Assembly (NCBI GenBank): GCA_001898825.1
Contig: MKVK01000044.1
Location: 1-56,437 of the forward strand
Reading direction: 5' to 3'
Length of the DNA stretch: 56,437 nucleotides
Source: Magnetospirillum sp. 64-120
Lineage (GTDB): Bacteria; Pseudomonadota; Alphaproteobacteria; Rhodospirillales; Magnetospirillaceae
The notes beneath the pieces are model-generated. The model searched no databases. It was not told the DNA's origin and saw only the letters and a program-made list of their open reading frames with translations. The translations under genes were made by a program, and so were the position numbers. The stretch's first letter is position 1; every line of letters begins with the position of its first letter. Below, piece after piece: positions 44,662 to 54,912 of the stretch.

Positions 44662-46583
44662 CAGTCGGCAGCCAGTTGGGCGACCAGGGCACGGGCCTCG
44701 GCCGAGGGAACGTATTCGGGAACCAGCCGGCCGATGACCGCCACCGCCCGATCGGCCCGGTGGCTGCGGCAGGCGATGTCCAGGTCGTCCAGGGTACCCG
44801 ACAGTTCGGCATGGTCGACCCAGCGCGGCGACGCCACCAGGATGCCCTTGGCCTCGGTGGGGACCGGCGGCTCGGAACCGTGGAAGATTTCCTCGAACAG
44901 TTTCTCGCCCGGGCGCAGGCCGGTGAACGAAATCCCCACGTCCACATCGGGGCGCAGGCCGGCCAGACGGATCATCTGCCGGGCCAGATCGACAATGCGC
45001 ACCGGCTCGCCCATATCCAGGACAAAAATCTTACCCCGGTAATCAGGGTGGGCCAGACCGAAATCGGATGCCTGCAGCACCAGTTCCACCGCTTCACGCA
45101 CGGTCATGAAATAGCGCGTCATCTCGGGGTGGGTGACAGTCAACGGACCGCCTTCCGCCAGTTGCTTCTGAAACAAAGGCACCACCGAACCGGTGGATCC
45201 CAAGACGTTTCCAAAGCGAACGGTAACGAAACGAGTGCCGGACCCATTGCCGGACATGTCCAAGGCCTGGGCGTACATTTCGCCCAGCCGCTTGGACGCC
45301 CCCATGACATTGGTGGGGTTCACCGCCTTGTCGGTGGAAATCTGCACCATCACCCTGACCCCTGCCGTGACGCAGGCATCGGCGACGATACGGGTCCCGA
45401 TGGCATTGGTCAGCAAGCCTTCGTCAGGATTACATTCCACCATGGGAACATGTTTCAGGGCGGCGGCATGGAACACCACGTCGGGCTTGATCTCGGCCAA
45501 GACGGCGGCGACCCGGTCGCGGTCGCGCACGTCGCCCAGCATGGGACGGCGCGGCACCTCGGGATGGGTTTTCGACAACTCCATGTCGATGACGTACAGG
45601 TTGAACTCGCCAGCATCGAACAGCGCCAGCATTTCCGGGCCATAGCCGGCAACCTGACGCACCAGTTCCGACCCGATGGAGCCGCCGGCGCCGGTGACCA
45701 GCACCCGCTTGCCCGCCAGCATGGCGGCGATGCCGTCATGGTTCAGCAGGTTCTGCGGACGGCCCAGCAAATCCTCGACGGCGATGGGGCGCAGCGTCAG
45801 CTTGTCCTCGACCCCGTCCTTCAGGTCGGTCAAGCGCGGAATGCGGGCCAGGGCCAAACCCAGCCGGTCGCATTCATCCAGCAGCATGCGCATCACCGCA
45901 CCATCCAGACGATGGTCGGTGACGATCAGACGTTGCGGCGCATGGCCCTTGGCCTGCAATTGCTCGACAACCTGGGCGAAATCGGTCAGTTCGCCCAACA
46001 CGTCGACGCCGTGGATATTGCGTCCCACCCGGCTGCCGCCTTCGCTGATCAGCCCCACCGCCCGGTATTCGGCGTCGGGTGCGGCCATGGCGCGCAAGAA
46101 CAACTCGGCTTCGTCGCCGGCCCCGGCCAGCAAGACCGGGACACGCCCCTGGCCAACCCCTTGCTTGGCGGCGCGGCGGCGGTCCTTCCACGAACGATAG
46201 ACGAAGCGCGGCCCGCCCAGCAGCGCCAGCAGCACCAGCCAGTTGATGATCAGGACCGAACGCGGCAGGTCCTGCAGACGGGTGACCAGGAACATCAGCA
46301 GATAAAAAGCGACCACGGTGATGGTGGCGCCCTTGGCGATGGTCAGCAGGTCGTTGACGCTGGCATAGCGCCAAACGCCCTTGTACATGCGAGAGGTCAG
46401 GAACGACACACAGGCCACGGCGGTGAACAGGCCGGTGGCCAGAACCAGCATGGCCGGATCCCAGCCCGGCACCCAGTTGGCGTCCATGCGCAGATAAATG
46501 GCCACCAGGAACGACAACGCCGCCATGACCAGATCATGGATCAGGGCGACATGTCCGCGGTGCAAGATGATTCGGGGCATCAT
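44661..46583 (-). CDS. Membrane-anchored nucleotide-sugar dehydratase (CapD/WbpM-like)
   Basis: The 640-residue protein has four N-terminal membrane helices (about residues 12-110), a Rossmann-like middle region and a long SDR domain with V-T-G-A-G-G-S-I-G-S-E-L near residue 285. Where common SDRs have Tyr-x3-Lys, it has M-G-A-S-K, the Ser-Met-Lys triad of WbpM/PglF 4,6-dehydratases. These act on UDP-N-acetylhexosamines to start synthesis of deoxyamino sugars for O-antigen, capsule or glycoproteins. Two ATGs at 46583 and 46580 are possible starts. It is followed directly by the heparinase-like gene. Confidence 0.93.
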   Translation of the reverse strand: MMPRIILHRGHVALIHDLVMAALSFLVAIYLRMDANWVPGWDPAMLVLATGLFTAVACVSFLTSRMYKGVWRYASVNDLLTIAKGATITVVAFYLLMFLVTRLQDLPRSVLIINWLVLLALLGGPRFVYRSWKDRRRAAKQGVGQGRVPVLLAGAGDEAELFLRAMAAPDAEYRAVGLISEGGSRVGRNIHGVDVLGELTDFAQVVEQLQAKGHAPQRLIVTDHRLDGAVMRMLLDECDRLGLALARIPRLTDLKDGVEDKLTLRPIAVEDLLGRPQNLLNHDGIAAMLAGKRVLVTGAGGSIGSELVRQVAGYGPEMLALFDAGEFNLYVIDMELSKTHPEVPRRPMLGDVRDRDRVAAVLAEIKPDVVFHAAALKHVPMVECNPDEGLLTNAIGTRIVADACVTAGVRVMVQISTDKAVNPTNVMGASKRLGEMYAQALDMSGNGSGTRFVTVRFGNVLGSTGSVVPLFQKQLAEGGPLTVTHPEMTRYFMTVREAVELVLQASDFGLAHPDYRGKIFVLDMGEPVRIVDLARQMIRLAGLRPDVDVGISFTGLRPGEKLFEEIFHGSEPPVPTEAKGILVASPRWVDHAELSGTLDDLDIACRSHRADRAVAVIGRLVPEYVPSAEARALVAQLAAD

Positions 46584-46630
46584 GGCTGCAACTGTTATCC
46601 TAGCCTGACGTCACTGTCCAAGGGATTGCG

Positions 46631-47887
46631 TCAGCTGTCGATCTCGCCGGCCCGTGTCGGACCTTGACCGGAAACCACCAGATCCAGCACGTCCATATAA
46701 CGCTTGGCCTGATATTCGCGCGAATGCCGGGGCGCCGCTTCCAGGCTGGCGGCGGCCAAGGCGGCGCGTGCCGTGTCGTCTTCAGCCAGCCTGCGGGCGG
46801 CGTCGGCCAGCGCCTGGGGCCGGGCGGCCGGCACCCACAGGCCGGCACGGTCGTCGGCCAGGATGCGACTGGCCTCGCCCTCGGGCGACACCAGCAACAG
46901 GGCCAAGCCCATGCCCATGGCCTCGAAGATTTTCGACGGGATGACCTCGGCGAAGGCCGGGTCGTCCTTCAGATGGACAAGCGCCACGTCGCACAGCGAC
47001 CAGATGCGCGGCATCATCTCTTTCGGCTGCATGCCCAGGAACACCACGTTGGGCAGGTTGCGGCGCACCGCTTCGTCCATCAGCATCTGGCGTTCGGCGC
47101 CGGCGCCGACGAACAAAAAGCGGATGCGGTCGTCACCCCGCAAATGTTCGGCGGCGTCCAACACATTGATCAGGCCATGGGCCATGCCATGGGTGCCCAC
47201 ATAGCCCAGCACGAACTTGCCGGCCAAGCCCCACTGTTCGGCCAACTCCTGATCACGGGGACGCGGCGCATAGCGCGGCAGGTCGACGCCATTGATCACC
47301 ACCGCCACCTTGCGCGGGTCGATGGCCCGACGCTTCAGGTCCTCCTTGAAGGCATGGGTCAGGACGATGACCGCCGCCGACCGGCGGTAAAGGAACAGTT
47401 CCAGCTTTTCCAGGGCGCGGATCACCGGGCTTTGCTTCATGGCGCCGACGGCGGTGATGGAGCGCGGCCACAGATCGCCCAATTCGAAGACGAAGGGGAT
47501 GCGGCGGATGGCGCCCAAGGCCCAGCCACCGACCGCAGCGAAGAATTGCGGGCTGGTGGAGATCACCACGTCGGGCCGGTCCTCGAACAGACCGACGCCA
47601 AAGGCGGTCACCATGAAGCTGACGAAATCCAGCGTGCGCTTGGCGAAGCCTTCATTGGCCGAGATGTAGGTCTTGACGCGGACCACGCGCAGGCCATCCA
47701 TCATCTGCACCTGACGCCAGGAATTTTTCCAGCCGTCGAACAGCTTGCCCTGGGGGAAGTTAGGGGCACAGGTCAGGATGGTGACCTGATGCCCCGCCTG
47801 GACCCAATAAAGCGCACGTTCATAGACCCGAGTGGCGGCCGCGTTGGTCTCGGGCGGGAAATTCTCGGTCAGGAACAGGATTTTCAA
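46631..47887 (-). CDS. Glycosyltransferase family 4 (WbuB-like)
   Basis: The 418-residue GT-B protein starts K-I-L-F-L-T-E-N-F-P-P-E-T-N, typical of the WbuB group. It has an acceptor domain, H-G-M-A-H-G-L-I-N-V-L-D-A-A in the linker, and the donor-site region with F-L-G-M-Q-P-K-E-M-M and E-V-I-P-S-K-I-F-E-A-M-G. It adds a sugar to a lipid-linked polysaccharide intermediate on the cytoplasmic face. The start codon is TTG at 47887; no later Met fits the family N-terminus. It is 47 bases upstream of the CapD-like gene on the same strand. Confidence 0.9.
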   Translation of the reverse strand: MKILFLTENFPPETNAAATRVYERALYWVQAGHQVTILTCAPNFPQGKLFDGWKNSWRQVQMMDGLRVVRVKTYISANEGFAKRTLDFVSFMVTAFGVGLFEDRPDVVISTSPQFFAAVGGWALGAIRRIPFVFELGDLWPRSITAVGAMKQSPVIRALEKLELFLYRRSAAVIVLTHAFKEDLKRRAIDPRKVAVVINGVDLPRYAPRPRDQELAEQWGLAGKFVLGYVGTHGMAHGLINVLDAAEHLRGDDRIRFLFVGAGAERQMLMDEAVRRNLPNVVFLGMQPKEMMPRIWSLCDVALVHLKDDPAFAEVIPSKIFEAMGMGLALLLVSPEGEASRILADDRAGLWVPAARPQALADAARRLAEDDTARAALAAASLEAAPRHSREYQAKRYMDVLDLVVSGQGPTRAGEIDS

Positions 47888-47933
47888 GGCGCTAAGCCCC
47901 TGCAGGAAAAGCTGGGCAGAAAATAACAGCGGC

Positions 47934-49964
47934 CTATGGCGGCGTCACCACCCGAATGGAGGCACTGGCTTGGCGTCCTTGGCCGTCCACCACGGTCAGA
48001 CGTGAAAACCCCGGCCCGTCGGGATGCCAGAACTCCGCCCCCGGTGACAATGGCCGACCATTGGCCAACCATCGCAAGGGCGGTGTGCCGCCTTGCGCCA
48101 TCAGGGCGATGCCGGCGCCGATGGGCTCGACCTCCGCCCCGTCCAGCGGAAACAACAAGCGTGGGCGCTCGCTGGTGTCGCGCCCCCCGGCGTCATCGTC
48201 GGGCGGGCGCAGACGGGCCAGGGCCAAGGGGGGCACGCCGTGATACAGCGCATGGTCGGGCTGGGACGAGGGCGGACGGCTGCCGGTTTCCGGTGGCAGT
48301 TGGTCGAAGATCTGGAACAGCATGGGGGCGGCGGTGGCCAGCCCGTACTCGCCGGGGCGCGGCACCCCGTCGGGACGCCCCACCCACACGCCGACGGTGT
48401 AATCCTTGGACACGCCGATGGCCCAGGCGTCGCGGAAACCATAAGACGTCCCGGTCTTGAAGGCGATGGCCCGGCCGCGCCGCGCCACGTTGGCCGAGAC
48501 CATGCCGGGCGGCGCCGGCGCCGCTTCCAGGATGCGCAGCACGGCACGGGCGGCGGCTTGCCCGACCAGGACCGTCCCCGGATCGGCCGGCTGTCCGGCC
48601 TGATAGGCCAGCTTGCGCACCCTTCCGTCCTCGCCCAGTCCGGCATACAGCATGACCAGATCAGCCAGCTTCATCCCCACACCCCCCAGGGCCAGGGGCA
48701 GGCTGGGTTCGGCCAGGGGGGGAAAGGCCAACTCGGCGCCGCTTTGCCGCAGCAAGGTGGCCAGCCGCGCCGGCCCCACCAGTTCCAAGGCCTGGACGGC
48801 GGGCACGTTCAGGGATCGCTGCAAGGCCTCGCGCACCGGCATCTCGCCATGGCTGTCTTGGTCGAAATTGCGCGGCATCCAGGCGCCGAAACGGCGCGGC
48901 GCGTCCACCACCAAGGTCGCCGGATGCAGCGACAGGTCGTCGAAGGCCAGGGCATAGATGAACGGCTTCAAGGTCGATCCGGGCGAACGCACCGCCCGCG
49001 TCAGGTCGATCTGGCAGCGCCGCCATTGGGCAGACCCCACATGGGCCAGGACCCGGCGGCCGTCATTGGCCACCACCATCACCGCCATGTCGGCATTGTC
49101 GGGCCAAAAGCGCGATTGCGCTTCGACCAGGGTTTCCATGGTCCGTTGCAACGTGCCGTCAAGGGTGGTGCGCACCACTGCCCCCGTCGCCTGGGCGGCC
49201 AGCCGGGTCGACAGATGCGGCGCCGCCATGGGCATGTCCAGCATGGCGGTGGGCACGGGATCCTGTTTGGCGCTTGCCGCCACGTCGGCGGCGATGATCC
49301 CCGCCTTGGCCGCACGATCCAGCACCCGGTCCCGCGCCGCCTTGGCGGCAACCGGATTGCGGTCGGGGCGCAGCCGTTCCGGCGATTGCGGAAGCGCCAC
49401 CAGCAGGGCGGCCTGGGCCGGGGCAAGATGGTCGGGCTCGCGGCCGAACCAGGCCAGGGACGCCGCCCGCACCCCTTCCAGGGCGCCACCGAACGGCGCC
49501 AAAGTCAGATAGCCGGCCAGTACGCCGTCGCGGCCCAGTCGCATCTGCAGCTGCACGGCACGGGCCATTTCCGTCAGCTTGGCGGCGATGGTGCGCGGCT
49601 TGGGCGTCAGCAGGCGGGCCAATTGCATGGTCAGCGTCGAGCCGCCCGACACCACCCGTCCGTGGCTGACCATCTGGGCGCTGGCGCGGATCATCGCCAA
49701 GGGATCAACGCCAGGATGCCAGCCGAAGCGTCGGTCTTCCATTTCCCGCAGCATGGACAGATACAAGGGCGAGACCTGGGACGGCTCCGCCCCCATCCTC
49801 CAGGTGCCGTCAGGGCTGGCGAAAGGACGCAACAAGCGGCCGACGCGGTCTTCGACCACCACCGAAACCGCCTGCAGGCGCCCCAGATCGGGCGGCAGCA
49901 AAAGATCGGCCAGACCGGCCGCGACAACCAGGGCCAAAGCCCCGATCGTCAGCCGCCGCTTCAT
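47934..49964 (-). CDS. pbpC: Penicillin-binding protein 1C
   Basis: The 676-residue bifunctional peptidoglycan synthase has an N-terminal membrane helix and a GT51 glycosyltransferase domain (M-E-D-R-R-F-G-W-H-P-G-V-D-P with the catalytic Glu, then S-G-G-S-T-L-T-M-Q-L-A-R-L). The transpeptidase has S-T-L-K (in S-P-G-S-T-L-K-P-F), S-L-N and K-T-G-T. The C-terminal BiPBP_C domain is typical of PBP1C. The ATG overlaps the stop of the alpha-2-macroglobulin gene (ATGA). In bacteria these two genes are commonly paired, and the pair is thought to act in periplasmic defence and wall repair. Confidence 0.95.
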   Translation of the reverse strand: MKRRLTIGALALVVAAGLADLLLPPDLGRLQAVSVVVEDRVGRLLRPFASPDGTWRMGAEPSQVSPLYLSMLREMEDRRFGWHPGVDPLAMIRASAQMVSHGRVVSGGSTLTMQLARLLTPKPRTIAAKLTEMARAVQLQMRLGRDGVLAGYLTLAPFGGALEGVRAASLAWFGREPDHLAPAQAALLVALPQSPERLRPDRNPVAAKAARDRVLDRAAKAGIIAADVAASAKQDPVPTAMLDMPMAAPHLSTRLAAQATGAVVRTTLDGTLQRTMETLVEAQSRFWPDNADMAVMVVANDGRRVLAHVGSAQWRRCQIDLTRAVRSPGSTLKPFIYALAFDDLSLHPATLVVDAPRRFGAWMPRNFDQDSHGEMPVREALQRSLNVPAVQALELVGPARLATLLRQSGAELAFPPLAEPSLPLALGGVGMKLADLVMLYAGLGEDGRVRKLAYQAGQPADPGTVLVGQAAARAVLRILEAAPAPPGMVSANVARRGRAIAFKTGTSYGFRDAWAIGVSKDYTVGVWVGRPDGVPRPGEYGLATAAPMLFQIFDQLPPETGSRPPSSQPDHALYHGVPPLALARLRPPDDDAGGRDTSERPRLLFPLDGAEVEPIGAGIALMAQGGTPPLRWLANGRPLSPGAEFWHPDGPGFSRLTVVDGQGRQASASIRVVTPP

Positions 49965-52900
49965 TCGCCGATGACCAGACGGCCCTGGGCGGTGCGCCCG
50001 ACCAAGCCGGGACTGTACATGTGCTCCACATTGGCACCGGGCAAGGCGAATTCGCCCAGACCGACAGCACGCACCACATAGGCCAAGGTCCCGGAATAGA
50101 CCGGCTTACCCCGCTCCCATTCCGCCTGATTGGGCTCACGCACATAACGGGGAAAGCTTTGGATGGCCAGGAAACGATCGTCGCCCAGTTCCTGGGATTG
50201 CGTTTCCATCAGCTCGGCCAGTTTCGGCACCCCGGCCTGACCGGGCCGGATCATGCCTTCCGGCTCCAGCCCGGCGGGCAACAAGTCCAGGATGGCGTAA
50301 TCGCCAGCCCGCCGCGACGGCACGTTGACATAAAGATGAACGACCAGCCGGTCGTTGCGCTTGACCCGGGCCAAATCCACCGGCTGACCGTTCAGGTCCA
50401 ACAGCTCTTTGCCGACCACCACACCATGGTCTTCGGCTTGCTGCGGCTGGACCGGCACGCCGTCCACTGACAACGTGCGGAAGATGTCGCCGCCGCCGGC
50501 GTTTTCCACCGCCATGCCCTTGCCCAGACGGGTCAGCTCCACCGGCAGCGACAAGGGATCGCCCTTGCCTTGCAGCATCTGGCCGTCCACCGTGACCGCC
50601 ACCTGACCGGCATTCTTGCCCAGGGCGGCAGCGGTCAGCAGCATCCAGGCCTTGTCCTGGGTGGTGGTCATCTCGGCCTGTGCGTTCATCTGGCCGGATA
50701 CGGACAGGACGTCCGGCACCAGGGCGCCACGCCCCGTTTCGGCCAGGATGGCGGCGACGGCGAAGGCGTCGCGCAGATGGCTGCCATAGGGCAGCGTCTT
50801 GTAGGAGGCCGGCGCCACCGCCAACGCCTTGACCGCCCGATCGAAAGAACGCGCGGCCCGCTCGCGTTCGCCGATGGCGTCCAGCGCCGCCCCCAGATGG
50901 GCCAGGGCGACGGCATTCTGGGGTGGGTTGACGTCATGGAAATAACGCAGGTCGGACGCGTTGACCATGCCGGCGCGGGCCAGCAGAGTGGCGGCATAGG
51001 CCTTGACCGAGCTATCGGACGAAGTGAAGGCCGAAGACGCCAGCCACCGCCGTCCTAGGGACTGAGCCGCCTTGGAGACGTCGAAACCCTTGGCGGCGGC
51101 ACGGTCCAGGAAATCCAGCGCATAGACCGACAGCCAGTCAGTGGCGTCGCTCCCCCACGGCCCCCACATGCGGAAATTGCCGTCCACGCCCTGCATGCTC
51201 AGCACCCGGTCGATGGCCTGTTGGACCCTGGCATCGGCGCCCTGGTCGCCGGCAGCGCCCATGGATTGGGCCAGATCGTTGAAATACAGCAGCGGCAAAG
51301 CGCGGCTGGCGGTCTGTTCCAGGCAGCCGAAGGGATAGCGGTCCATCCAGCGCAACAGGCCGGGCACGTCCAGCCCCTGCCAGCGCGACAGGCTGAGCGC
51401 GGCATGAACCGTTCCCGGCAGATAACCCTGCACCGCGGTGTCATCCAAGGTTTCCTTGGCTCCCGCCGCCAGGGTCACGGTCTGTTGCGCGGTCACCGGA
51501 ACCCGTGCCGGGCGCACCTGGATGGGCCAGGACCGGCTGACGGAGAAATTGCCGGGGCCGGACACCTGCATGCCCAGGCTGGCGATGCCGTTCTGGCCGG
51601 CGACGATGGGCAGGGCGACGATGCGCCGTTCCCCCGCCGCCAGGGCTTCGGTGCGGGTTTCGGCCAAGGTCACCGGCCCTTGCGAGGTCAGGGTAACGCG
51701 GTAATCCCCGGCCTGCCCGGCGACGTTGTGCAGCAAAAGCGTCGCGGTGGCGCGGTCGTCGGGGGCCAAAAAGCGCGGCAGGATCATTTCCGCCACCACC
51801 GGGTCACGCACGGTCAGGCGGGCGTCGCCCGCCCCCACCTTGGCGCCGTCGAAGGCCACCGCCATCAACCGCAGCTCGCCCTGAAAATCGGGAATGTCCA
51901 GGGGAATGCGGGCCATGCCGTCGGTCACCGGAACCACCCCGGAAAACAGCGCCACCGTCTTGGTCGGCACCACGTCCAGGCCGCGCCCCATGGCGTCGCC
52001 ACCCTGGTCGTCGCCCTGGCCGGGAAGCCCCCGGATCAGCCGGCCGTAATCGTCGCGCATGCCCACCCCCAGGCGGCGCTGCACCAGATAGTGCCCGGCC
52101 GGCGACGGCGACTTGAAGCGGGTCAGCTGCAAGATGCCCTGGTCCACCGCCGCCAAGGTGACGAAGGCCTTGTCGCCGCCCGACACCTTGACCGCCACCT
52201 CCAGCTTTTGCCGGGGCGTGATGGTTTCAGGGGCTTCGATGTGCACCGTCAACGTCCTCAGCCCGGGGTCCAGACCCAGCCAGGTGACCCCCACCGCCCG
52301 CACCGGGGCGTGGCTGGACGGCCCGACCAGCGGCCGGTACAAGGTGACCATGGCATAGGCGCCCGGCCCCCATTCGGGGCGCATCTCCACCTCGATCTCG
52401 GCATTGCCCGGTGCCAAAGTCAGGTTGCGGGTCTCGCGCACCTTTTCATTGGCCACCACCAGCAGGGCTTGGCCGCCCGAATCGCTTTGCACCCGGATAC
52501 GGGCCTTGTCGCCGGGCTGATAGCCGGGCTTGTCGGCGCCCACCTGCAGGCGATCGGGGCGATCGGGACCGGCATTGCCGTACCAGCCCACATAGAAGAA
52601 GCGGCTGGTCACCGCCGTGCCCTTGCGCACCTCAAGCCGGTAACGGCCCCAGCTCAAATTGTGCCGCCATTGGGCCGGAGCAGCGGCGCCGATGTCGACG
52701 AAGCCGGTGGCCATCTGGGCTTCGTGGGCAATGCGCTGATAGCGCCAGCTGTCATCGGCCCGATACCATTGCCAGGTCGAGGTGTCCTTGAACAGGCGGA
52801 ACTCGACCTTGTCGGCGGCCACCGCCTCGCCGGCGGCATTCACCGCCAACAGGTCGAACACCGCGTCCTGGCCGCTGCGCACCGCGCCTTCGAAGTGTGG

Positions 52901-54835
52901 GCGCAGGCCCAGAGACACATCGTGCCAGGCCACCGGCATGGTCAGACGGTCGGACGTGGTGCGCCCGCCCGGTTCACGCACGGCGATGTTGGCCACCGCC
53001 CTGAGCGGCATGGGGGAATCCAGAACCGGCGGCAACGTGCCGCTGACCCGGGTGCGGCCGGCGCCGTCGGTTTCGTCCATGGTCAACGTCAAGCGCTGAC
53101 CGTCATAGGTCGCGCCTTCCACCCCCCACACGAACCCCTTGTGACGGGGAAACGGGTTAGGATCGGCTTCCAGAACCAGCTCGGCTTCGCCCCCCAAGGC
53201 GGAAGCCGGGGCGCCGTACAGGAAACGGGCGGCCAGGGGCAGGTCCAGGGCCTCGCCCGGCCGCAGCAGGGGCGGCGCGGTGGGCAGGTCCAGGGCCAGG
53301 CGCTGGGGGACGAAATCCTGCACGTCGAAGGTCAGGGTGCCCACCGGTTGCCCCTTGGGATCGATCAGGGCGTTGACGCGCCACACACCGCGATTGGCGG
53401 TCTTGGGCAAAGCGATGGTCAGGTGGTGGGCGCCGGCCTGTCCCTTGTCGGCGCTGGTGAAACGGCGGTATTCCCGGCCATCGGGGCGCAACAGCACGAA
53501 AATCGGGCTGGCCGCCACCACACGCACGTCAGGATCGCGCAACAAAGCGGTCAGCTCGACGCTTTCGCCGGGGCGATAGATGCCGCGATCGGCATACAGG
53601 AACGCGTCCACCGGACCGGACGGATCGCGTCCTTGCACGCCCCGATCGGACAGGTCGAAATCGGGGCGGCGCAAATCCAGGAAATTGAAGTCGTCGCCGT
53701 CATAGGCCATCACCATCACCGGGGCCATGCCGCCTTCGCCGCGCAGCAGGCCGGGGGCGAAATGGGCCATGCCCTGGGAATCGGTGGTGACTTGCGTCAA
53801 TTCGTCGTTGTTACGGGCGATCAGGGTCAGCCGGACCCCGGGTTTGGGCTTGGCGTCGCCCAGACCGCGCACCGACAAGGTCAGGCCGTCGGCGCCACGG
53901 AACGAAGTCAGGCCCAGGTCGGAATGCACCACCCATTGGGCGGCACGCATGCGGTAATCATATTCGTCTTCGTCGTCGGCGTTCTGACCGCTGCGCGGCA
54001 ATTGGGCGGTCAGCAGATAGGCGCCAGGTTCGGGCTTGCCCATGGCCTGGGCCAGGGGGAACAGGCTGGTCACCGTCTGGTTGCGGCTTTCCTTGATGGC
54101 CATCGGCCCCGACCACACCAGTCGGCCTTCATCCAGGGCGTAATCACTGGCCTGATAAGGATAGACGGTCTTTTCGTCCACCAGATCCCGGCGCATGCGG
54201 GCCAGCAGACGGTCCCCCACCCGATACAGCTTCATCTCCAGGCTGGGGACGTTGATGGTGGTCACCGGCAAGCCGTCGGCGGTTTGGCGCGGCAAAATGA
54301 AACCGGGGCCAAAGGACACTTGCGGCGGGCGGTCACCCATGGTGACGACGATCTTTTGCTCGGCCGCCAAGGTGGTGCCGTCACGGCCCGGCAGGCCGGC
54401 CTTCAAGGTGATGGTGGATTCGCGGCCCAAAGGCAGTCCCACAAGGCACAACCGCCCGCCTTCCACCCGCAGCATGGGCCGGCGTTGGTCGGCGACGGCG
54501 ACGAAGTCGTGATAGGACAAGGCCGGATCCAACTCGGCCGAGAACACCAGGCAGACGTCGCCACCCCCGCTGGCCTCGTCCGGCTTGATCAGCCGCTGAT
54601 AGGTCAGTCCTTGGGCGGCGGCGGGGGCTGGCGTCTCGGCCGCATTGCGTTCGGGCTCAGGCTGTGACGCCAAGGGCTGCAGCGGCCCGCTTTGCGGCAA
54701 CGGCACCTCGGCGCGGGGGGCGGTCTCGACGGCGACAGACGGCGGCGGCGCCTTCGCCGGCATGGTGCCCCAAAAGCCCAGCCCCACGGCCCCGGCCATG
54801 ATGGAAACGGCGATGAACGTCAGACCGCGCTGCAT
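49961..54835 (-). CDS. Bacterial alpha-2-macroglobulin with thioester motif
   Basis: The 1624-residue protein has one N-terminal hydrophobic segment (about residues 5-24) and repeated macroglobulin-like beta domains. The bait-region side contains Y-R-P-G-E-S-V-E-L-T and P-G-D-K-A-R-I-R-V. The thioester is C-L-E-Q at residues 1171-1174 within P-F-G-C-L-E-Q-T-A-S. An alpha/alpha domain and receptor-like domain follow. Such proteins trap proteases by covalent thioester attack in the periplasm. No lipobox Cys is seen at the N-terminus, unlike E. coli YfhM, so anchoring is probably by an uncleaved helix. It is coupled to pbpC. Confidence 0.94.
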   Translation of the reverse strand: MQRGLTFIAVSIMAGAVGLGFWGTMPAKAPPPSVAVETAPRAEVPLPQSGPLQPLASQPEPERNAAETPAPAAAQGLTYQRLIKPDEASGGGDVCLVFSAELDPALSYHDFVAVADQRRPMLRVEGGRLCLVGLPLGRESTITLKAGLPGRDGTTLAAEQKIVVTMGDRPPQVSFGPGFILPRQTADGLPVTTINVPSLEMKLYRVGDRLLARMRRDLVDEKTVYPYQASDYALDEGRLVWSGPMAIKESRNQTVTSLFPLAQAMGKPEPGAYLLTAQLPRSGQNADDEDEYDYRMRAAQWVVHSDLGLTSFRGADGLTLSVRGLGDAKPKPGVRLTLIARNNDELTQVTTDSQGMAHFAPGLLRGEGGMAPVMVMAYDGDDFNFLDLRRPDFDLSDRGVQGRDPSGPVDAFLYADRGIYRPGESVELTALLRDPDVRVVAASPIFVLLRPDGREYRRFTSADKGQAGAHHLTIALPKTANRGVWRVNALIDPKGQPVGTLTFDVQDFVPQRLALDLPTAPPLLRPGEALDLPLAARFLYGAPASALGGEAELVLEADPNPFPRHKGFVWGVEGATYDGQRLTLTMDETDGAGRTRVSGTLPPVLDSPMPLRAVANIAVREPGGRTTSDRLTMPVAWHDVSLGLRPHFEGAVRSGQDAVFDLLAVNAAGEAVAADKVEFRLFKDTSTWQWYRADDSWRYQRIAHEAQMATGFVDIGAAAPAQWRHNLSWGRYRLEVRKGTAVTSRFFYVGWYGNAGPDRPDRLQVGADKPGYQPGDKARIRVQSDSGGQALLVVANEKVRETRNLTLAPGNAEIEVEMRPEWGPGAYAMVTLYRPLVGPSSHAPVRAVGVTWLGLDPGLRTLTVHIEAPETITPRQKLEVAVKVSGGDKAFVTLAAVDQGILQLTRFKSPSPAGHYLVQRRLGVGMRDDYGRLIRGLPGQGDDQGGDAMGRGLDVVPTKTVALFSGVVPVTDGMARIPLDIPDFQGELRLMAVAFDGAKVGAGDARLTVRDPVVAEMILPRFLAPDDRATATLLLHNVAGQAGDYRVTLTSQGPVTLAETRTEALAAGERRIVALPIVAGQNGIASLGMQVSGPGNFSVSRSWPIQVRPARVPVTAQQTVTLAAGAKETLDDTAVQGYLPGTVHAALSLSRWQGLDVPGLLRWMDRYPFGCLEQTASRALPLLYFNDLAQSMGAAGDQGADARVQQAIDRVLSMQGVDGNFRMWGPWGSDATDWLSVYALDFLDRAAAKGFDVSKAAQSLGRRWLASSAFTSSDSSVKAYAATLLARAGMVNASDLRYFHDVNPPQNAVALAHLGAALDAIGERERAARSFDRAVKALAVAPASYKTLPYGSHLRDAFAVAAILAETGRGALVPDVLSVSGQMNAQAEMTTTQDKAWMLLTAAALGKNAGQVAVTVDGQMLQGKGDPLSLPVELTRLGKGMAVENAGGGDIFRTLSVDGVPVQPQQAEDHGVVVGKELLDLNGQPVDLARVKRNDRLVVHLYVNVPSRRAGDYAILDLLPAGLEPEGMIRPGQAGVPKLAELMETQSQELGDDRFLAIQSFPRYVREPNQAEWERGKPVYSGTLAYVVRAVGLGEFALPGANVEHMYSPGLVGRTAQGRLVIGE

Positions 54836-54912
54836 GATGATTCCCCCGGCCCATATGGCACAGCGGAACTATCAACCAGCACCCGGTCTTTGACAATACC
54901 ACCCTTGGTGGA

